Positions 6,038 to 13,186 of a DNA stretch of 13,186 nt are shown piece by piece. Made by a program: the position numbers and the translations under genes. The notes under the pieces were generated by a model that saw only the letters and a list, made by a program, of their open reading frames with translations, did not search any database and was not told where the DNA came from. Each line of letters starts with the position of its first letter. Within the stretch, counting starts at the first letter, position 1. Source of the DNA: JBQTIP01 sp052388025 (lineage in GTDB: Bacteria; Actinomycetota; UBA4738; HRBIN12); the NCBI GenBank assembly GCA_052388025.1, contig JBQTIP010000241.1:1-13186 (forward strand), read 5' to 3'.

Positions 6038-6939
6038 GTCGCCTCCCCCACCGCCGGGATCCCGCCGAGGCCTTCGGCCAAGCGCACGCCGCGCCGGATC
6101 GCCTCGGCAACCGCCCGAACGGCCATCCGCTCGAGCGCGGCCTGAGACGCCTCCGACTCTCCGGTCGCTAGCGAGAAGACCGTGTCCCCGTCCCAGATTG
6201 TATGCGCGGGGCGGACGGCGGCGGAGATGCCGTCTTGCCCCGCCTGGGCGAGGAGCTGTGCCCGCTCCTTCGAGAGCGTCGCGTTGGTGGCCACGACCGC
6301 GAGCGTCGTGTTGGCGCCCGGCCAGATCGCCGGCTCCGCGTCCCGATCGCCCCGGTTGGATGCGATCGCCGTCCCGTCCTCGTCCACGATCTCCCCCAGG
6401 GCGTTCACCGCGGCGATCGCGGCGACCACGATGTCGCCGTCCCGAACCGAGGCCGAGCCCATCCCGCCCTTCATCCCGAACTCGGGCAGCGGGAGCTTCG
6501 CGACCGTGGCGCCGGTCCCGGCTCCAACCGAGCCCTCCTTGACCGGCCCGTCGCTCGCCGCTTCGCAGGCCGCGTACCCTGCCGGGGCGTCCGGACGCGC
6601 CCTGGGGTCGCCCACCGCCAGGTCGAAGAGCACGGCGGCCGGGACGATCGGCACCCGGGCGACCCCGACGTCGAACCCCACCCCGCGTTCCTCAAGGTAG
6701 CGCTCGATCCCGCCGGCCGCGGCGAGCCCGAAGGCGCTTCCCCCGGTCAGGAGCACGGCGTGAACCTCTTGCACGAGGGTGCCCGGTCGCAGCGCGTCGG
6801 TCTCTCGCGTACCGGGCGCACCGCCCCGGACGTCGCAGGAACCCACCGTGCTCGGCGGGCAGAGGACGACGGTGCAGCCGGTGAGGCCGCTCCGGTCGGT
6901 GAAATGGCCCACACGGATCCCCGAGACGTCGGTGATCAC
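6034..6939 (-). CDS. P1 family peptidase (DmpA/L-aminopeptidase-like, MEROPS S58)
   Basis: A 301-residue cytoplasmic protein of the DmpA fold, an N-terminal-nucleophile family that self-cleaves and acts as an aminopeptidase, amidase or esterase on small substrates. Seen: IRVGHFTDRSGLTGCTVVL near the N-terminus, VRGGAPGTRETD (38-48), HAVLLTGGSAFGLAAAGG (60-77), GSVGAGTGATVAKL (136-149), KGGMGSAS (157-164), and the probable processing region GANTTLAVVATNATLSKE (208-225), where Thr211 after Asn210 is the likely nucleophile. HTIWDGDTVFSLATG (246-260) is also characteristic. The GTG start at 6939 overlaps the hydrolase stop (GTGA) and has a GGAGG about 8 bases upstream. The physiological substrate is unknown. 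It is a less usual member of this cluster. Confidence 0.9.
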   Translation of the reverse strand: MITDVSGIRVGHFTDRSGLTGCTVVLCPPSTVGSCDVRGGAPGTRETDALRPGTLVQEVHAVLLTGGSAFGLAAAGGIERYLEERGVGFDVGVARVPIVPAAVLFDLAVGDPRARPDAPAGYAACEAASDGPVKEGSVGAGTGATVAKLPLPEFGMKGGMGSASVRDGDIVVAAIAAVNALGEIVDEDGTAIASNRGDRDAEPAIWPGANTTLAVVATNATLSKERAQLLAQAGQDGISAAVRPAHTIWDGDTVFSLATGESEASQAALERMAVRAVAEAIRRGVRLAEGLGGIPAVGEAT

Positions 6940-8006
6940 CCGTCGTCCTCCGGAGCGGCCGCCTTCCTCACCGGGCGCCCTCGCCGGACCGGGAGGACCC
7001 GGTCGGCAAGATCGGCAACGACCCGATTGAACGCCTCGGGCCGCTCCATCATCGTCATGTGGCCGGCGCCGTTCATGATCTCAAGCCGTGCGTCGGGAAG
7101 CAGGCCGGACAACGTCTTCGCGACGCTCGGCGGGGTGACCCGGTCCACCTCGCCCGCAACCACCACAGAGGGGACCGTAACGTGCCGCGCAGCGTGGCGA
7201 AGGTCGGTGTCCACGAGGCTCGCGAGGCCGTCGGTCCAGACGCGGACCGGCGCCCGAGCGGACAGGCCGGCGACGTGATCGACGAGCGCCCGGGGGGCGT
7301 CCGGGCCGAAGTTGGTCAGCCTGGCGATGAGGTGGTCGATCCCGGAGGCGCCCGCGGTGACCTGACGCCGGATTCCGTCCACCCGCCGTGCCGCCGCGAG
7401 AATGGAGGGAAGCCGCGGCCGAACCAGCCCCTGGATGCGAGCCCCTGCGGACGAGAGCGCCCCCCGGACGAGGTCCGATGCGGACGTTCCGACGAAGACC
7501 GCGCCGGCCACCGCCGTTCCGAAGACCTCGGGCTGTTGCTCGGCCATCGCCAGGATGGTCATACCGCCCATGCTGTGACCCACCAGGACGACCGGATCTC
7601 TCGGAGCCACCACGTCGAGCACCGCAGATAGGTCCCGGCCCATCGCGGTGACCGAATAGTCACCCCCCGGCGGCCGGCCGCTTCGCCCGTGCGCCCGCTG
7701 ATCGAACAGCACGCACCGAAACCGATCGGACAGCCCGGTCCACTGCTCGTGCCAGGTCGTCATGTCCAGGCTGAACCCGTGAATGAACACGAGCACGGGC
7801 CCGGACGGGTCCCCCGCCGCGCGCACGGCGATCTCGGTTCCGTCGAAGGAGAGCACGGGACCGACGTCCTCCTCGGGCAGCCGGGCCAGCTCCTCCGATT
7901 CCGGGGCCGGGCGCCGGCGAGCGCGCAGGGTACGCGCGACCACGCCGCCGGCGAGGGCGCCGGCCGCCACTCCTGCCGAGACGATCGCGGTCCGGCGTCT
8001 GCTCAA
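6936..8006 (-). CDS. Membrane-anchored alpha/beta hydrolase
   Basis: A 356-residue alpha/beta-hydrolase-fold enzyme with a complete triad: Ser145 in GHSMGG, Asp288 in AGEVDRVTPP, His316 in GAGHMTMMERPEAFN; HGF (76-78) forms the oxyanion hole. The order and spacing fit lipases, esterases and haloperoxidase-like hydrolases. Residues 8-25 are a small-residue hydrophobic helix flanked by arginines (MSRRRTAIVSAGVAAGALAG), which suggests an N-terminal membrane anchor. The C-terminus is a basic tail of about 16 residues. A hydrolase of this type between alr and tsaE is common in actinobacteria, but its substrate is unknown. The start is TTG at 8006, overlapping the alr stop (TTGA); no better start preserves the anchor, and a weak AGAGAG lies about 10 bases upstream. 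Confidence 0.9.
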   Translation of the reverse strand: MSRRRTAIVSAGVAAGALAGGVVARTLRARRRPAPESEELARLPEEDVGPVLSFDGTEIAVRAAGDPSGPVLVFIHGFSLDMTTWHEQWTGLSDRFRCVLFDQRAHGRSGRPPGGDYSVTAMGRDLSAVLDVVAPRDPVVLVGHSMGGMTILAMAEQQPEVFGTAVAGAVFVGTSASDLVRGALSSAGARIQGLVRPRLPSILAAARRVDGIRRQVTAGASGIDHLIARLTNFGPDAPRALVDHVAGLSARAPVRVWTDGLASLVDTDLRHAARHVTVPSVVVAGEVDRVTPPSVAKTLSGLLPDARLEIMNGAGHMTMMERPEAFNRVVADLADRVLPVRRGRPVRKAAAPEDDG

Positions 8007-9109
8007 CCTACATACTCTCTGGGGGTCCTGGGCCCGATCGAGGCCACCACCTCGTAGCCGATCGTGCCGGTCAGCCGGGCAAGCTCCTCGGTGGTGATCG
8101 CTTCGTCTCCCTGCCGGCCCAGCAGCACCACTTCGTCCCCCGTCTCCACGGCGACGTCGCCGCAGTCGACCATGATGTGGTCCATCGTGACGGTTCCCGC
8201 GACCCGGTGGCGGCGACCGCGGATGAGTACATATGCCTTCGACGACAACCGCCTGGAATACCCGTCCGCATAGCCAACCGGAACCGTGGCCATGGTGGAG
8301 TCTCGGTCGAGCCGGTACCGATGGCCGTACGAGATCGCTTCCCCGGCCGGCAGGCGCTTCACCTGCGTGACGGCCGAGCGCCAGGTGAGCGCCGGGCGCA
8401 GACCGAGCTCTTCCCCGGATCCGGTGCCCGGGGAGATCCCGTAGACGGCCACTCCCGCCCGTACCAGGTTGAGGTGGGCCTCCGAGCAGCCGAGTATGGC
8501 CGCGCTGTTCGCCGCGTGCAGGTAGGTGGGGCGAACGCCATCGGAGGCGAGCGCGTCGACGACCCCCAGGAACCGCCGGAGCTGCTCACCCGTGGTCGCA
8601 GGGTCTTCCTCGGCCCTGGCGAAGTGCGTCCACAGACCCGCGATCGAAAGACCGGCATCCGCCGTTCTCCGAACGAACCCCATCACGGCCTCCGGCGGAT
8701 AGAGCCCCACACGATGCATCCCCGTGTCGACCTTGACGTGCGCGCCGACCCCCGTTCCGAGGGACGCGGCAGCCTCCTCGAGGCCGGCGAGGCCATCGTC
8801 GGTGTAGAGCGAAGGCACGAGGCCGAGGGACAGCGCCTCCTTCTCGGAGCCCGGGGGGAACTCCGAGAGGACGAGCACCGGAGCCTCGATGCCCGCCTCC
8901 CGCAACGCGGCTCCCTCCTCGACCATCGCCACCCCGAGCCAGGTCGCCCCGGCTTCGATGGCCGCCCTCGCCACCGGCACGTCGCCGTGGCCATAGGCGT
9001 TTGCCTTGACGACGGCCATCAGCTCGGCCGTCGACGGCTTGAGGGTCCGCACGTTGTGCCGGATGGCGTGGAGATCGACCTCGACCACGGTCGGGCGGAA
9101 TCGGATCAC
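8003..9109 (-). CDS. alr: Alanine racemase
   Basis: A PLP-dependent enzyme interconverting L- and D-alanine, supplying D-Ala for peptidoglycan; cytoplasmic, 368 residues. Seen: N-terminal EVDLHAIRHNVRTL, the PLP lysine Lys35 in VVKANAYGHG (33-42), Lys126 in KVDTGMHRVGL (the usual carbamylated lysine) with Arg133, HAANSAA (198-204), catalytic Tyr261 in ISYGHRY from the second subunit, VPVGYADGYSRRLS (276-289), Met309 in GTVTMDHIMVD, and a C-terminal YEVVASIGPRTPREYVG. All catalytic residues are intact. The start is GTG at 9109, overlapping the nnr stop as GTGA; the frame runs 162 residues further upstream, but that is an arginine-rich shadow of nnr. Confidence 0.97.
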   Translation of the reverse strand: MIRFRPTVVEVDLHAIRHNVRTLKPSTAELMAVVKANAYGHGDVPVARAAIEAGATWLGVAMVEEGAALREAGIEAPVLVLSEFPPGSEKEALSLGLVPSLYTDDGLAGLEEAAASLGTGVGAHVKVDTGMHRVGLYPPEAVMGFVRRTADAGLSIAGLWTHFARAEEDPATTGEQLRRFLGVVDALASDGVRPTYLHAANSAAILGCSEAHLNLVRAGVAVYGISPGTGSGEELGLRPALTWRSAVTQVKRLPAGEAISYGHRYRLDRDSTMATVPVGYADGYSRRLSSKAYVLIRGRRHRVAGTVTMDHIMVDCGDVAVETGDEVVLLGRQGDEAITTEELARLTGTIGYEVVASIGPRTPREYVG

Positions 9110-10635
9110 CGGCCGCGCACCCTGTGAACCGCGCGGGCAACCTGAAGCAAGACATCGCGAGCGGTCGTTCCCTCGCCCAGCTCCCGACCCGCGATCTGAC
9201 CGGCCAGGCCGTGCACGAATGCGCCGGCGATCGCCGCATCTGCCGTCGCCAGTCCCCTCGCCAGCAGCCCGGCGATCGTCCCGGTGAGCACGTCTCCGGT
9301 TCCCGCCGTGGCGAGGACTGGATCCCCGGTGGGGTTCACGCGGACCGATCCGTCCGGTGAGGCGATCAGGGTTCGGCTCCCCTTCAGCAGGACGACGGAC
9401 TGCGTCTCGGCCGCCAGCTTCCGGACGTGGCCGACGCGGTCGGTGAGGACCTCCCGAGAGGAGACACCGGCAAGGCGGCCGAACTCGCCGGCGTGCGGCG
9501 TGAGAACGACTTCGGACCGCCGTTCGGCCAGCTCCGCCGCTCGGCCCCGGAACGCGTTCAGCGCATCGGCGTCCACGACGAGCGGCGACTTGCAATCCCG
9601 TACGGCCCCGCGCAGGAACCGGGCCGTCTCCTCGTTGGTGGTCATCCCCGGGCCTATCGCGACCGCGCCGGCGCCGGCCATGCGCTCCGCGAGGATCGAG
9701 GCGGCCTCCTCCGCGATCGTCCCTTCGCTCGTCTCCGGCAGCGGGAGGAACGTGGCCTCGGCGATCATCGACTGCACGACCGGGAGGATCCCCTCCGGCA
9801 CGGCCACGGTGACCAGGCCGGCGCCCGCGCGGTAGGCCGCCTCAGCCGCCAGGCAGACCGCGCCGGTCATCGACCTGGAGCCCCCCACCACCACGACGAC
9901 GCCGGACGTACGTTTGTGCGCGTCGGGCTCCCGAACCGGCAGCAGCCCCGCCACGTCCGCCTCCTCGACGAGCCAAAGATCGGCTCGGACCAGGTCGGGC
10001 GGGAAGCCGATGTCCACGACGTCGACGACCCCGGCGCGGTCGGCCCCCGGGAAGAGCACGACGCCGGCCTTGGCCGCTCCCAACGTGATCGTCACGTCCG
10101 CGAAGACCGCCTCGCCCTCGACCGCTCCGGTCTCACCGTTCACGCCAGACGGGATGTCCACGGCGACCACCGGCGCGCCCACCTGGTTCAGTACGGCGAT
10201 GGCCTCGGCGAACGCGCCATCGGGTGATCCGTGAAACCCGGTTCCGAAGATGGCATCGACGGCGACGTCGGCGCGATCCAGCTCTCGAGCGAGTCCCTCC
10301 GCGGAGAACGCACGAACGCGCACATCCACTTCGTCGAGCCGACGGAGGTTCGTGGCGGCCGGCTCCCGGAGCCCGGAGGCTTCCTCAACCACGACGATCG
10401 ACGCGCGCATGCCCGCGCGAGCGAGGTGGCGCGCCGCGACCAGCCCGTCGCCGCCGTTGTTGCCCTTGCCGCATACGACGACGGCCCGGCGGCCGTAGGC
10501 ACCGCCCGCCACCGCGACGGCCGCTCGCGCGACCTCCCGGCCGGCGCGCTCCATGAGCGACTCGGCCGAGATTCCCCGCGCCTGCGTATCGCGGTCGAGC
10601 GCCGCGGCCTCCAGCGGCGTGAGGACCGGCTTCAC
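9106..10635 (-). CDS. nnr: Bifunctional NAD(P)HX epimerase / ADP-dependent NAD(P)HX dehydratase
   Basis: A metabolite-repair enzyme of 509 residues: the N-terminal YjeF_N domain (about 1-215) epimerises damaged hydrated NAD(P)H, and the C-terminal ribokinase-like YjeF_C domain (about 235-509) dehydrates the S form using ADP. Seen in the first domain: ESLMERAGREVARA (25-38), CGKGNNGGDGLVAARHL (55-71), DAIFGTGFHG (127-136), VAVDIPSGVNGETG (157-170). In the second: VVVVGGSRSMTGA (247-259), AIGPGMTTNEET (326-337), VVDADALNAF (353-362), TPHAGEFGRL (379-388), LLKGSRTLIASPDG (416-429), AGTGDVLTGTIAGLLARG (444-461) with Asp448. The start is GTG at 10635, overlapping the acpS stop (GTGA). Both domains look intact. 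Equivalent to NnrE plus NnrD. Confidence 0.96.
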   Translation of the reverse strand: MKPVLTPLEAAALDRDTQARGISAESLMERAGREVARAAVAVAGGAYGRRAVVVCGKGNNGGDGLVAARHLARAGMRASIVVVEEASGLREPAATNLRRLDEVDVRVRAFSAEGLARELDRADVAVDAIFGTGFHGSPDGAFAEAIAVLNQVGAPVVAVDIPSGVNGETGAVEGEAVFADVTITLGAAKAGVVLFPGADRAGVVDVVDIGFPPDLVRADLWLVEEADVAGLLPVREPDAHKRTSGVVVVVGGSRSMTGAVCLAAEAAYRAGAGLVTVAVPEGILPVVQSMIAEATFLPLPETSEGTIAEEAASILAERMAGAGAVAIGPGMTTNEETARFLRGAVRDCKSPLVVDADALNAFRGRAAELAERRSEVVLTPHAGEFGRLAGVSSREVLTDRVGHVRKLAAETQSVVLLKGSRTLIASPDGSVRVNPTGDPVLATAGTGDVLTGTIAGLLARGLATADAAIAGAFVHGLAGQIAGRELGEGTTARDVLLQVARAVHRVRGR

Positions 10636-11006
10636 GGGCTCACCGCCAGGGCGATCGCGACCGCCGAGTTGCGCTCGTGCGCGAACGAGATGAGCACCGT
10701 CTCGATACCGAGCATCTGGGCCCTTGCCTCCGCGTTCCCCGTCAGCCTGATGGCGGGGGCACCGCTCGGCGCGCGCGAGACGCTGACGTCCTGCCACTTC
10801 GCTCGCCGGATCCCGCCGAGCGCCTTGATCACGGCCTCCCGGGCCGCGAATCGGCCGGCGTAGGACTCGGCGGGGCGGGCCTTGCCGTCGCAGTAGGCGA
10901 TCTCCTCGTCCGTGAACACGCGTCGTCGCATCGACGGGTGGCGGGCGAGCGCCCGCTCCATGCGCCCGATCTCGCAGATGTCGACCCCCAGGCCGAGGAT
11001 GTTCAC
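10632..11006 (-). CDS. acpS: Holo-[acyl-carrier-protein] synthase
   Basis: Transfers 4'-phosphopantetheine from CoA to the serine of acyl carrier protein, making holo-ACP for fatty acid synthesis; cytoplasmic, usually a homotrimer. The 124 residues match the AcpS type. Seen: N-terminal LGLGVDICEIGRMERAL with Mg-binding Asp9, RVFTDEEIAYC (29-39), and the hallmark GRFAAREAVIKALGG (51-65) with Glu57 and Lys61; the C-terminal strand ISFAHERNSAVAIALAV is also typical. It starts with GTG at 11006 and has no Shine-Dalgarno, but a good -10-like element sits exactly where a leaderless transcript would need it. The 48-base gap from glmS is one of only two sizeable gaps between genes in the cluster. Confidence 0.95.
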   Translation of the reverse strand: MNILGLGVDICEIGRMERALARHPSMRRRVFTDEEIAYCDGKARPAESYAGRFAAREAVIKALGGIRRAKWQDVSVSRAPSGAPAIRLTGNAEARAQMLGIETVLISFAHERNSAVAIALAVSP

Positions 11007-11018
11007 GCGAGAAGATTA
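11006..11018 (-). promoter_or_regulatory. Possible -10 element for a leaderless acpS transcript
   Basis: On the minus strand TAATCT occupies 11018-11013, followed by six bases and then the GTG at 11006. Its last T would be -7 if transcription began at the G of the start codon. This fits leaderless actinobacterial mRNAs and the lack of a Shine-Dalgarno before acpS. No -35-like hexamer is evident about 17 bases upstream. A six-base match can arise by chance, though it is AT-rich in a GC-rich gap. Confidence 0.33.
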
Positions 11019-11054
11019 GCGCCCCGGTCCCCGGGCTCCCGCACCGGCCCGGTC

Positions 11055-12881
11055 CTACTCGACCGTGACGCTCTTCGCCAGGTTCCTCGGCTGGTCAACG
11101 TCGCAGCCGCGCGCCTTCGCGATGTGATAGGCAAGGAGCTGGAGCGGGACCGTGACGACGACCGGGGACAGGAGCTCGGGCGTCTTCGGCACGCACAGGA
11201 CGTGCTCGGCGAACCTGCCGATCTCCCGATCGCCCTCGGTCGCGATCGCGATGACCTCGGCGCCGCGGGCCCGGACCTCCTGGATGTTCGAGAGCACCTT
11301 CGGGTAGACGTGACACTCCGTCGCGATCGCGACCACCGGCACGCCGGGCTCGACCAGCGCGATCGGGCCGTGCTTGAGCTCACCGGCCGGATAGCCCTCC
11401 GCGTGGATGTAGGAGATCTCCTTCAGCTTGAGCGCCCCCTCCAGCGCCGCCGGATAACCCGTATGCCGGCCGATGAACAGGAAGTCTCTCGCCCCGGCAT
11501 ACGCCGACGCGAGCTCGCGCACCTCTGGGTCGAGCCTCAAGGCCCGCTCCACCAGCCCGGGGAGCTCGTTGATCTCGGCGAGGACCTGCCCGATCTCCTC
11601 GGGGAACATCGACCCGCGGACCTGCGCCAGGAACAGCGCGGTGAGATGGAGCGCCACCATCTGGGTGGCGAACGTCTTCGTCGCTGCCACACCGATCTCC
11701 GGGCCGGCGTGGGTGTACAGCACACCGGCCGCCTCCCGCGCGAGCGAGGAGCCGACGGTGTTGGAGACCGCGATCAGGTGCGATCCCTGCCGGGCGGCGT
11801 GACGCGCGGCCTCGAGGGTGTCGATCGTCTCCCCCGATTGCGAGACCGCGATCGTCAGGGTGTCCGGTCCCAGCACGGGATCGCGGTAACGGAACTCCGA
11901 GGCGATCTCGATCTCAACCGGCAGCCGGGTCCAGTGCTCGATCGCGTACTTCGCCACAAGCCCGGAGTGGAACGCCGTCCCGCAGGCGACTACGAAGACC
12001 TTGTCGACCTCCCGGAGGACGCCGTCCGGCATCCGGAGGTCATCCAACGCGAGACGCCCGTCGGCTTCGAGCCGCCCCGCAAGCGTGTCTCGGATAGCGG
12101 CCGGTTGCTCGTAGATCTCCTTCAGCATGAAGTCGTCGTAGCCGCCCTTCTGGGCGCGGGACACGTCCCAGTCGACCTCGATCGGCTCCCGCTCAAGGAC
12201 GGCGCCCTCGAAGTCCGTCACGATCACCCCGTCACGACGGATTTCCACGATCTGGCCCTCCTCGACGGGGATGACCCTCCGGGTCCGGGACAAGACCGCG
12301 GGGATGTCGGACGCGAGAAGGTTCTCGTCCCGCCCGAGACCCACTACGAGCGGCGACGACACCTTCGCGCCGACGATCACGTCCGGCTCGTCGAGCGACA
12401 GCACCACGATGGCGTATGCCCCCTCGAGCTCACCAACGGTCGCCCGGACCGCGTCGGCGAGGGAGCCGTCGCCGTGCTCTTCGATCAGGTGCGCGATGCA
12501 CTCGGTGTCGGTCTCGGAGGCGAGCGTGTGACCTCGCTTCTCCAGCCCGGCGCGCAGCTCCACGAAGTTCTCGATGATCCCGTTGTGGATGACGGCGATG
12601 CGACCGCGGCAGTCAAGGTGCGGGTGCGCGTTCCGATCGGAGGGCTCGCCGTGGGTCGCCCATCGCGTGTGGCCCATCCCGACCGAGCCCGGCGGGCCAC
12701 CCTGCTTCTCGAGGGCACGCTCCAGCTCGCCGAGCTTCCCGGCCCGCTTGACCACGCGGAGGTCGCCGTCGATCAGAGCGACGCCGGCGGAGTCGTACCC
12801 GCGATATTCGAGACGGCGCAGCCCCTCCAGGATGATCGGGAGCGCCTCGTCCGGCCCGACGTAGCCGACGATGCCGCACAT
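11055..12881 (-). CDS. glmS: Glutamine-fructose-6-phosphate aminotransferase (isomerizing)
   Basis: Makes glucosamine-6-phosphate from fructose-6-phosphate and glutamine, the entry step to UDP-GlcNAc and peptidoglycan; cytoplasmic. The 608 residues are the full family length. Seen: Cys2 (N-terminal nucleophile after Met removal) in MCGIVGYVG; glutaminase motifs YRGYDSAG (27-34), HTRWATHGEP (71-80), HNGIIENF (99-106), SETDTECIAHLIEE (122-135); then two SIS domains with ACGTAFHSGL (299-308), SQSGETIDT (347-355), ALKLKEISYIHAEGYPAGEL (483-502), KHGPIALV (503-510); and C-terminal DQPRNLAKSVTVE. The start is ATG at 12881; longer readings upstream lose the family N-terminus. No strong Shine-Dalgarno is seen. 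No glmS ribozyme is possible to fit into the 41-base upstream gap. Product flows to GlmM, encoded just upstream. Confidence 0.98.
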   Translation of the reverse strand: MCGIVGYVGPDEALPIILEGLRRLEYRGYDSAGVALIDGDLRVVKRAGKLGELERALEKQGGPPGSVGMGHTRWATHGEPSDRNAHPHLDCRGRIAVIHNGIIENFVELRAGLEKRGHTLASETDTECIAHLIEEHGDGSLADAVRATVGELEGAYAIVVLSLDEPDVIVGAKVSSPLVVGLGRDENLLASDIPAVLSRTRRVIPVEEGQIVEIRRDGVIVTDFEGAVLEREPIEVDWDVSRAQKGGYDDFMLKEIYEQPAAIRDTLAGRLEADGRLALDDLRMPDGVLREVDKVFVVACGTAFHSGLVAKYAIEHWTRLPVEIEIASEFRYRDPVLGPDTLTIAVSQSGETIDTLEAARHAARQGSHLIAVSNTVGSSLAREAAGVLYTHAGPEIGVAATKTFATQMVALHLTALFLAQVRGSMFPEEIGQVLAEINELPGLVERALRLDPEVRELASAYAGARDFLFIGRHTGYPAALEGALKLKEISYIHAEGYPAGELKHGPIALVEPGVPVVAIATECHVYPKVLSNIQEVRARGAEVIAIATEGDREIGRFAEHVLCVPKTPELLSPVVVTVPLQLLAYHIAKARGCDVDQPRNLAKSVTVE

Positions 12882-12922
12882 TGAGCTTCGAGGGTAACAG
12901 CAAGTCCGGCCGGCGGGCCCGC

Positions 12923-13186
12923 CTACGCGAGCGTAGCTTTCACTCGCCGAACGAGGGAGCGAGCGTGGTGCTCGGCCTCCTCCTCGGTCGCCGCCTCGAC
13001 CATTACCCGGACGAGAGGCTCGGTCCCGGAGGCGCGCACCAGCACGCGACCCGAGCTCCCGAGCGCCGCCTCGGCCTCCCGTACTGCGTCCCAGACGGGC
13101 TCGCAGCCCTCGAGCCTCGATGGCTCGGCCACCGGCACGTTCTCGAGCACCTGGGGGAACCGCCTCATGCACGCGGCCAGCTCCCC
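12923..13186 (-). CDS. glmM: Phosphoglucosamine mutase, C-terminal part (cut by the right edge)
   Basis: The last 87 residues of an alpha-D-phosphohexomutase; the frame is open to the window edge, where the visible peptide begins GELAACMRRFPQVLENVPV. The C-terminal phosphate-binding loop LVRASGTEPLVRVMVEA is the family hallmark (RxSGTEPxxRVMVE), followed by a helix (EEEAEHHARSLVRRV) that closes domain 4. With glmS 41 bases downstream, the assignment to GlmM (glucosamine-6-phosphate to glucosamine-1-phosphate) is better than a general phosphomannomutase. The catalytic serine and metal-binding loops lie outside the window and cannot be checked. Confidence 0.93.
   Translation of the reverse strand, partial: GELAACMRRFPQVLENVPVAEPSRLEGCEPVWDAVREAEAALGSSGRVLVRASGTEPLVRVMVEAATEEEAEHHARSLVRRVKATLA

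Noticed and set aside
9110..9595. N-terminal extension of alr by 162 residues
   Set aside because: The extra sequence is arginine/glycine-rich shadow of nnr; family alignment begins at the GTG at 9109.
11007..11054. GC-rich inverted segments between glmS and acpS as a terminator
   Set aside because: Only 4-5 base stems with tiny loops and no T-tract were found.
10677..12884. A 735-codon open frame on the plus strand opposite glmS and acpS
   Set aside because: It is an antisense shadow: composition is dominated by Arg, Asp, His and Leu, no family motif is seen, and the opposite strand has complete conserved glmS and acpS.
12912..12923. Perfect 12-base palindrome GGCGGGCCCGCC at the end of glmM as a terminator
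   Set aside because: There is no T-run and only a very short stem once a loop is allowed; such GC palindromes are expected by chance here.
12882..13172. N-terminal extension of glmS by 97 residues
   Set aside because: GlmS needs Cys as residue 2, which the ATG at 12881 gives; the extension overlaps glmM.
1..13186. tRNA or rRNA genes, CRISPR arrays, riboswitches
   Set aside because: No cloverleaf-like segments, regularly spaced repeats or conserved aptamer cores were recognised; gaps between genes are too short for most of these.

Overview
The window is a compact, high-GC (roughly 70%) stretch of bacterial chromosome in which every supported gene lies on the minus strand, so it reads from right to left. 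Gene content and order (glmM, glmS, acpS, nnr, alr, alpha/beta hydrolase, tsaE, tsaB, rimI, tsaD) match the conserved housekeeping cluster of Actinomycetota. With the frequent GTG and TTG starts and weak Shine-Dalgarno sites, this points to an actinobacterium, perhaps a deep-branching or uncultured one. That placement is inferred from synteny, not from a marker phylogeny.

Layout from the right edge: the C-terminal end of glmM (cut by the window), glmS and acpS; bifunctional nnr (NAD(P)HX repair) and alr (alanine racemase); a membrane-anchored alpha/beta hydrolase; a P1-family (DmpA-like) peptidase; a type-4 uracil-DNA glycosylase (UDG) interrupted by an intein; tsaE, tsaB, rimI and tsaD, for t6A tRNA modification and N-terminal protein acetylation; and an extended-SDR sugar-nucleotide epimerase. 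From acpS to the epimerase nearly every junction is a 1-4 base start/stop overlap, which suggests one polycistronic, translationally coupled unit. The last ~725 bases on the left are a different landscape: a small hairpin, a frameshifted N-terminal scrap of an IS1182-like transposase, and an unrecognised gene running off the left edge.

The genes join amino-sugar and D-alanine supply for peptidoglycan (GlmS, GlmM, Alr) with CoA-dependent carrier activation (AcpS), cofactor repair (Nnr), tRNA modification (TsaB/D/E) and DNA repair (UDG).

The standout is the 354-residue intein in the UDG. It has a complete set of splicing residues (C1, TxxH, HN, C+1) and a two-motif LAGLIDADG homing endonuclease. 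It sits immediately before the third Fe-S-cluster cysteine, which doubles as the splicing nucleophile C+1. The four-cysteine Fe-S site is therefore contiguous only after splicing. No tRNA, rRNA, CRISPR array or convincing intrinsic terminator was seen.
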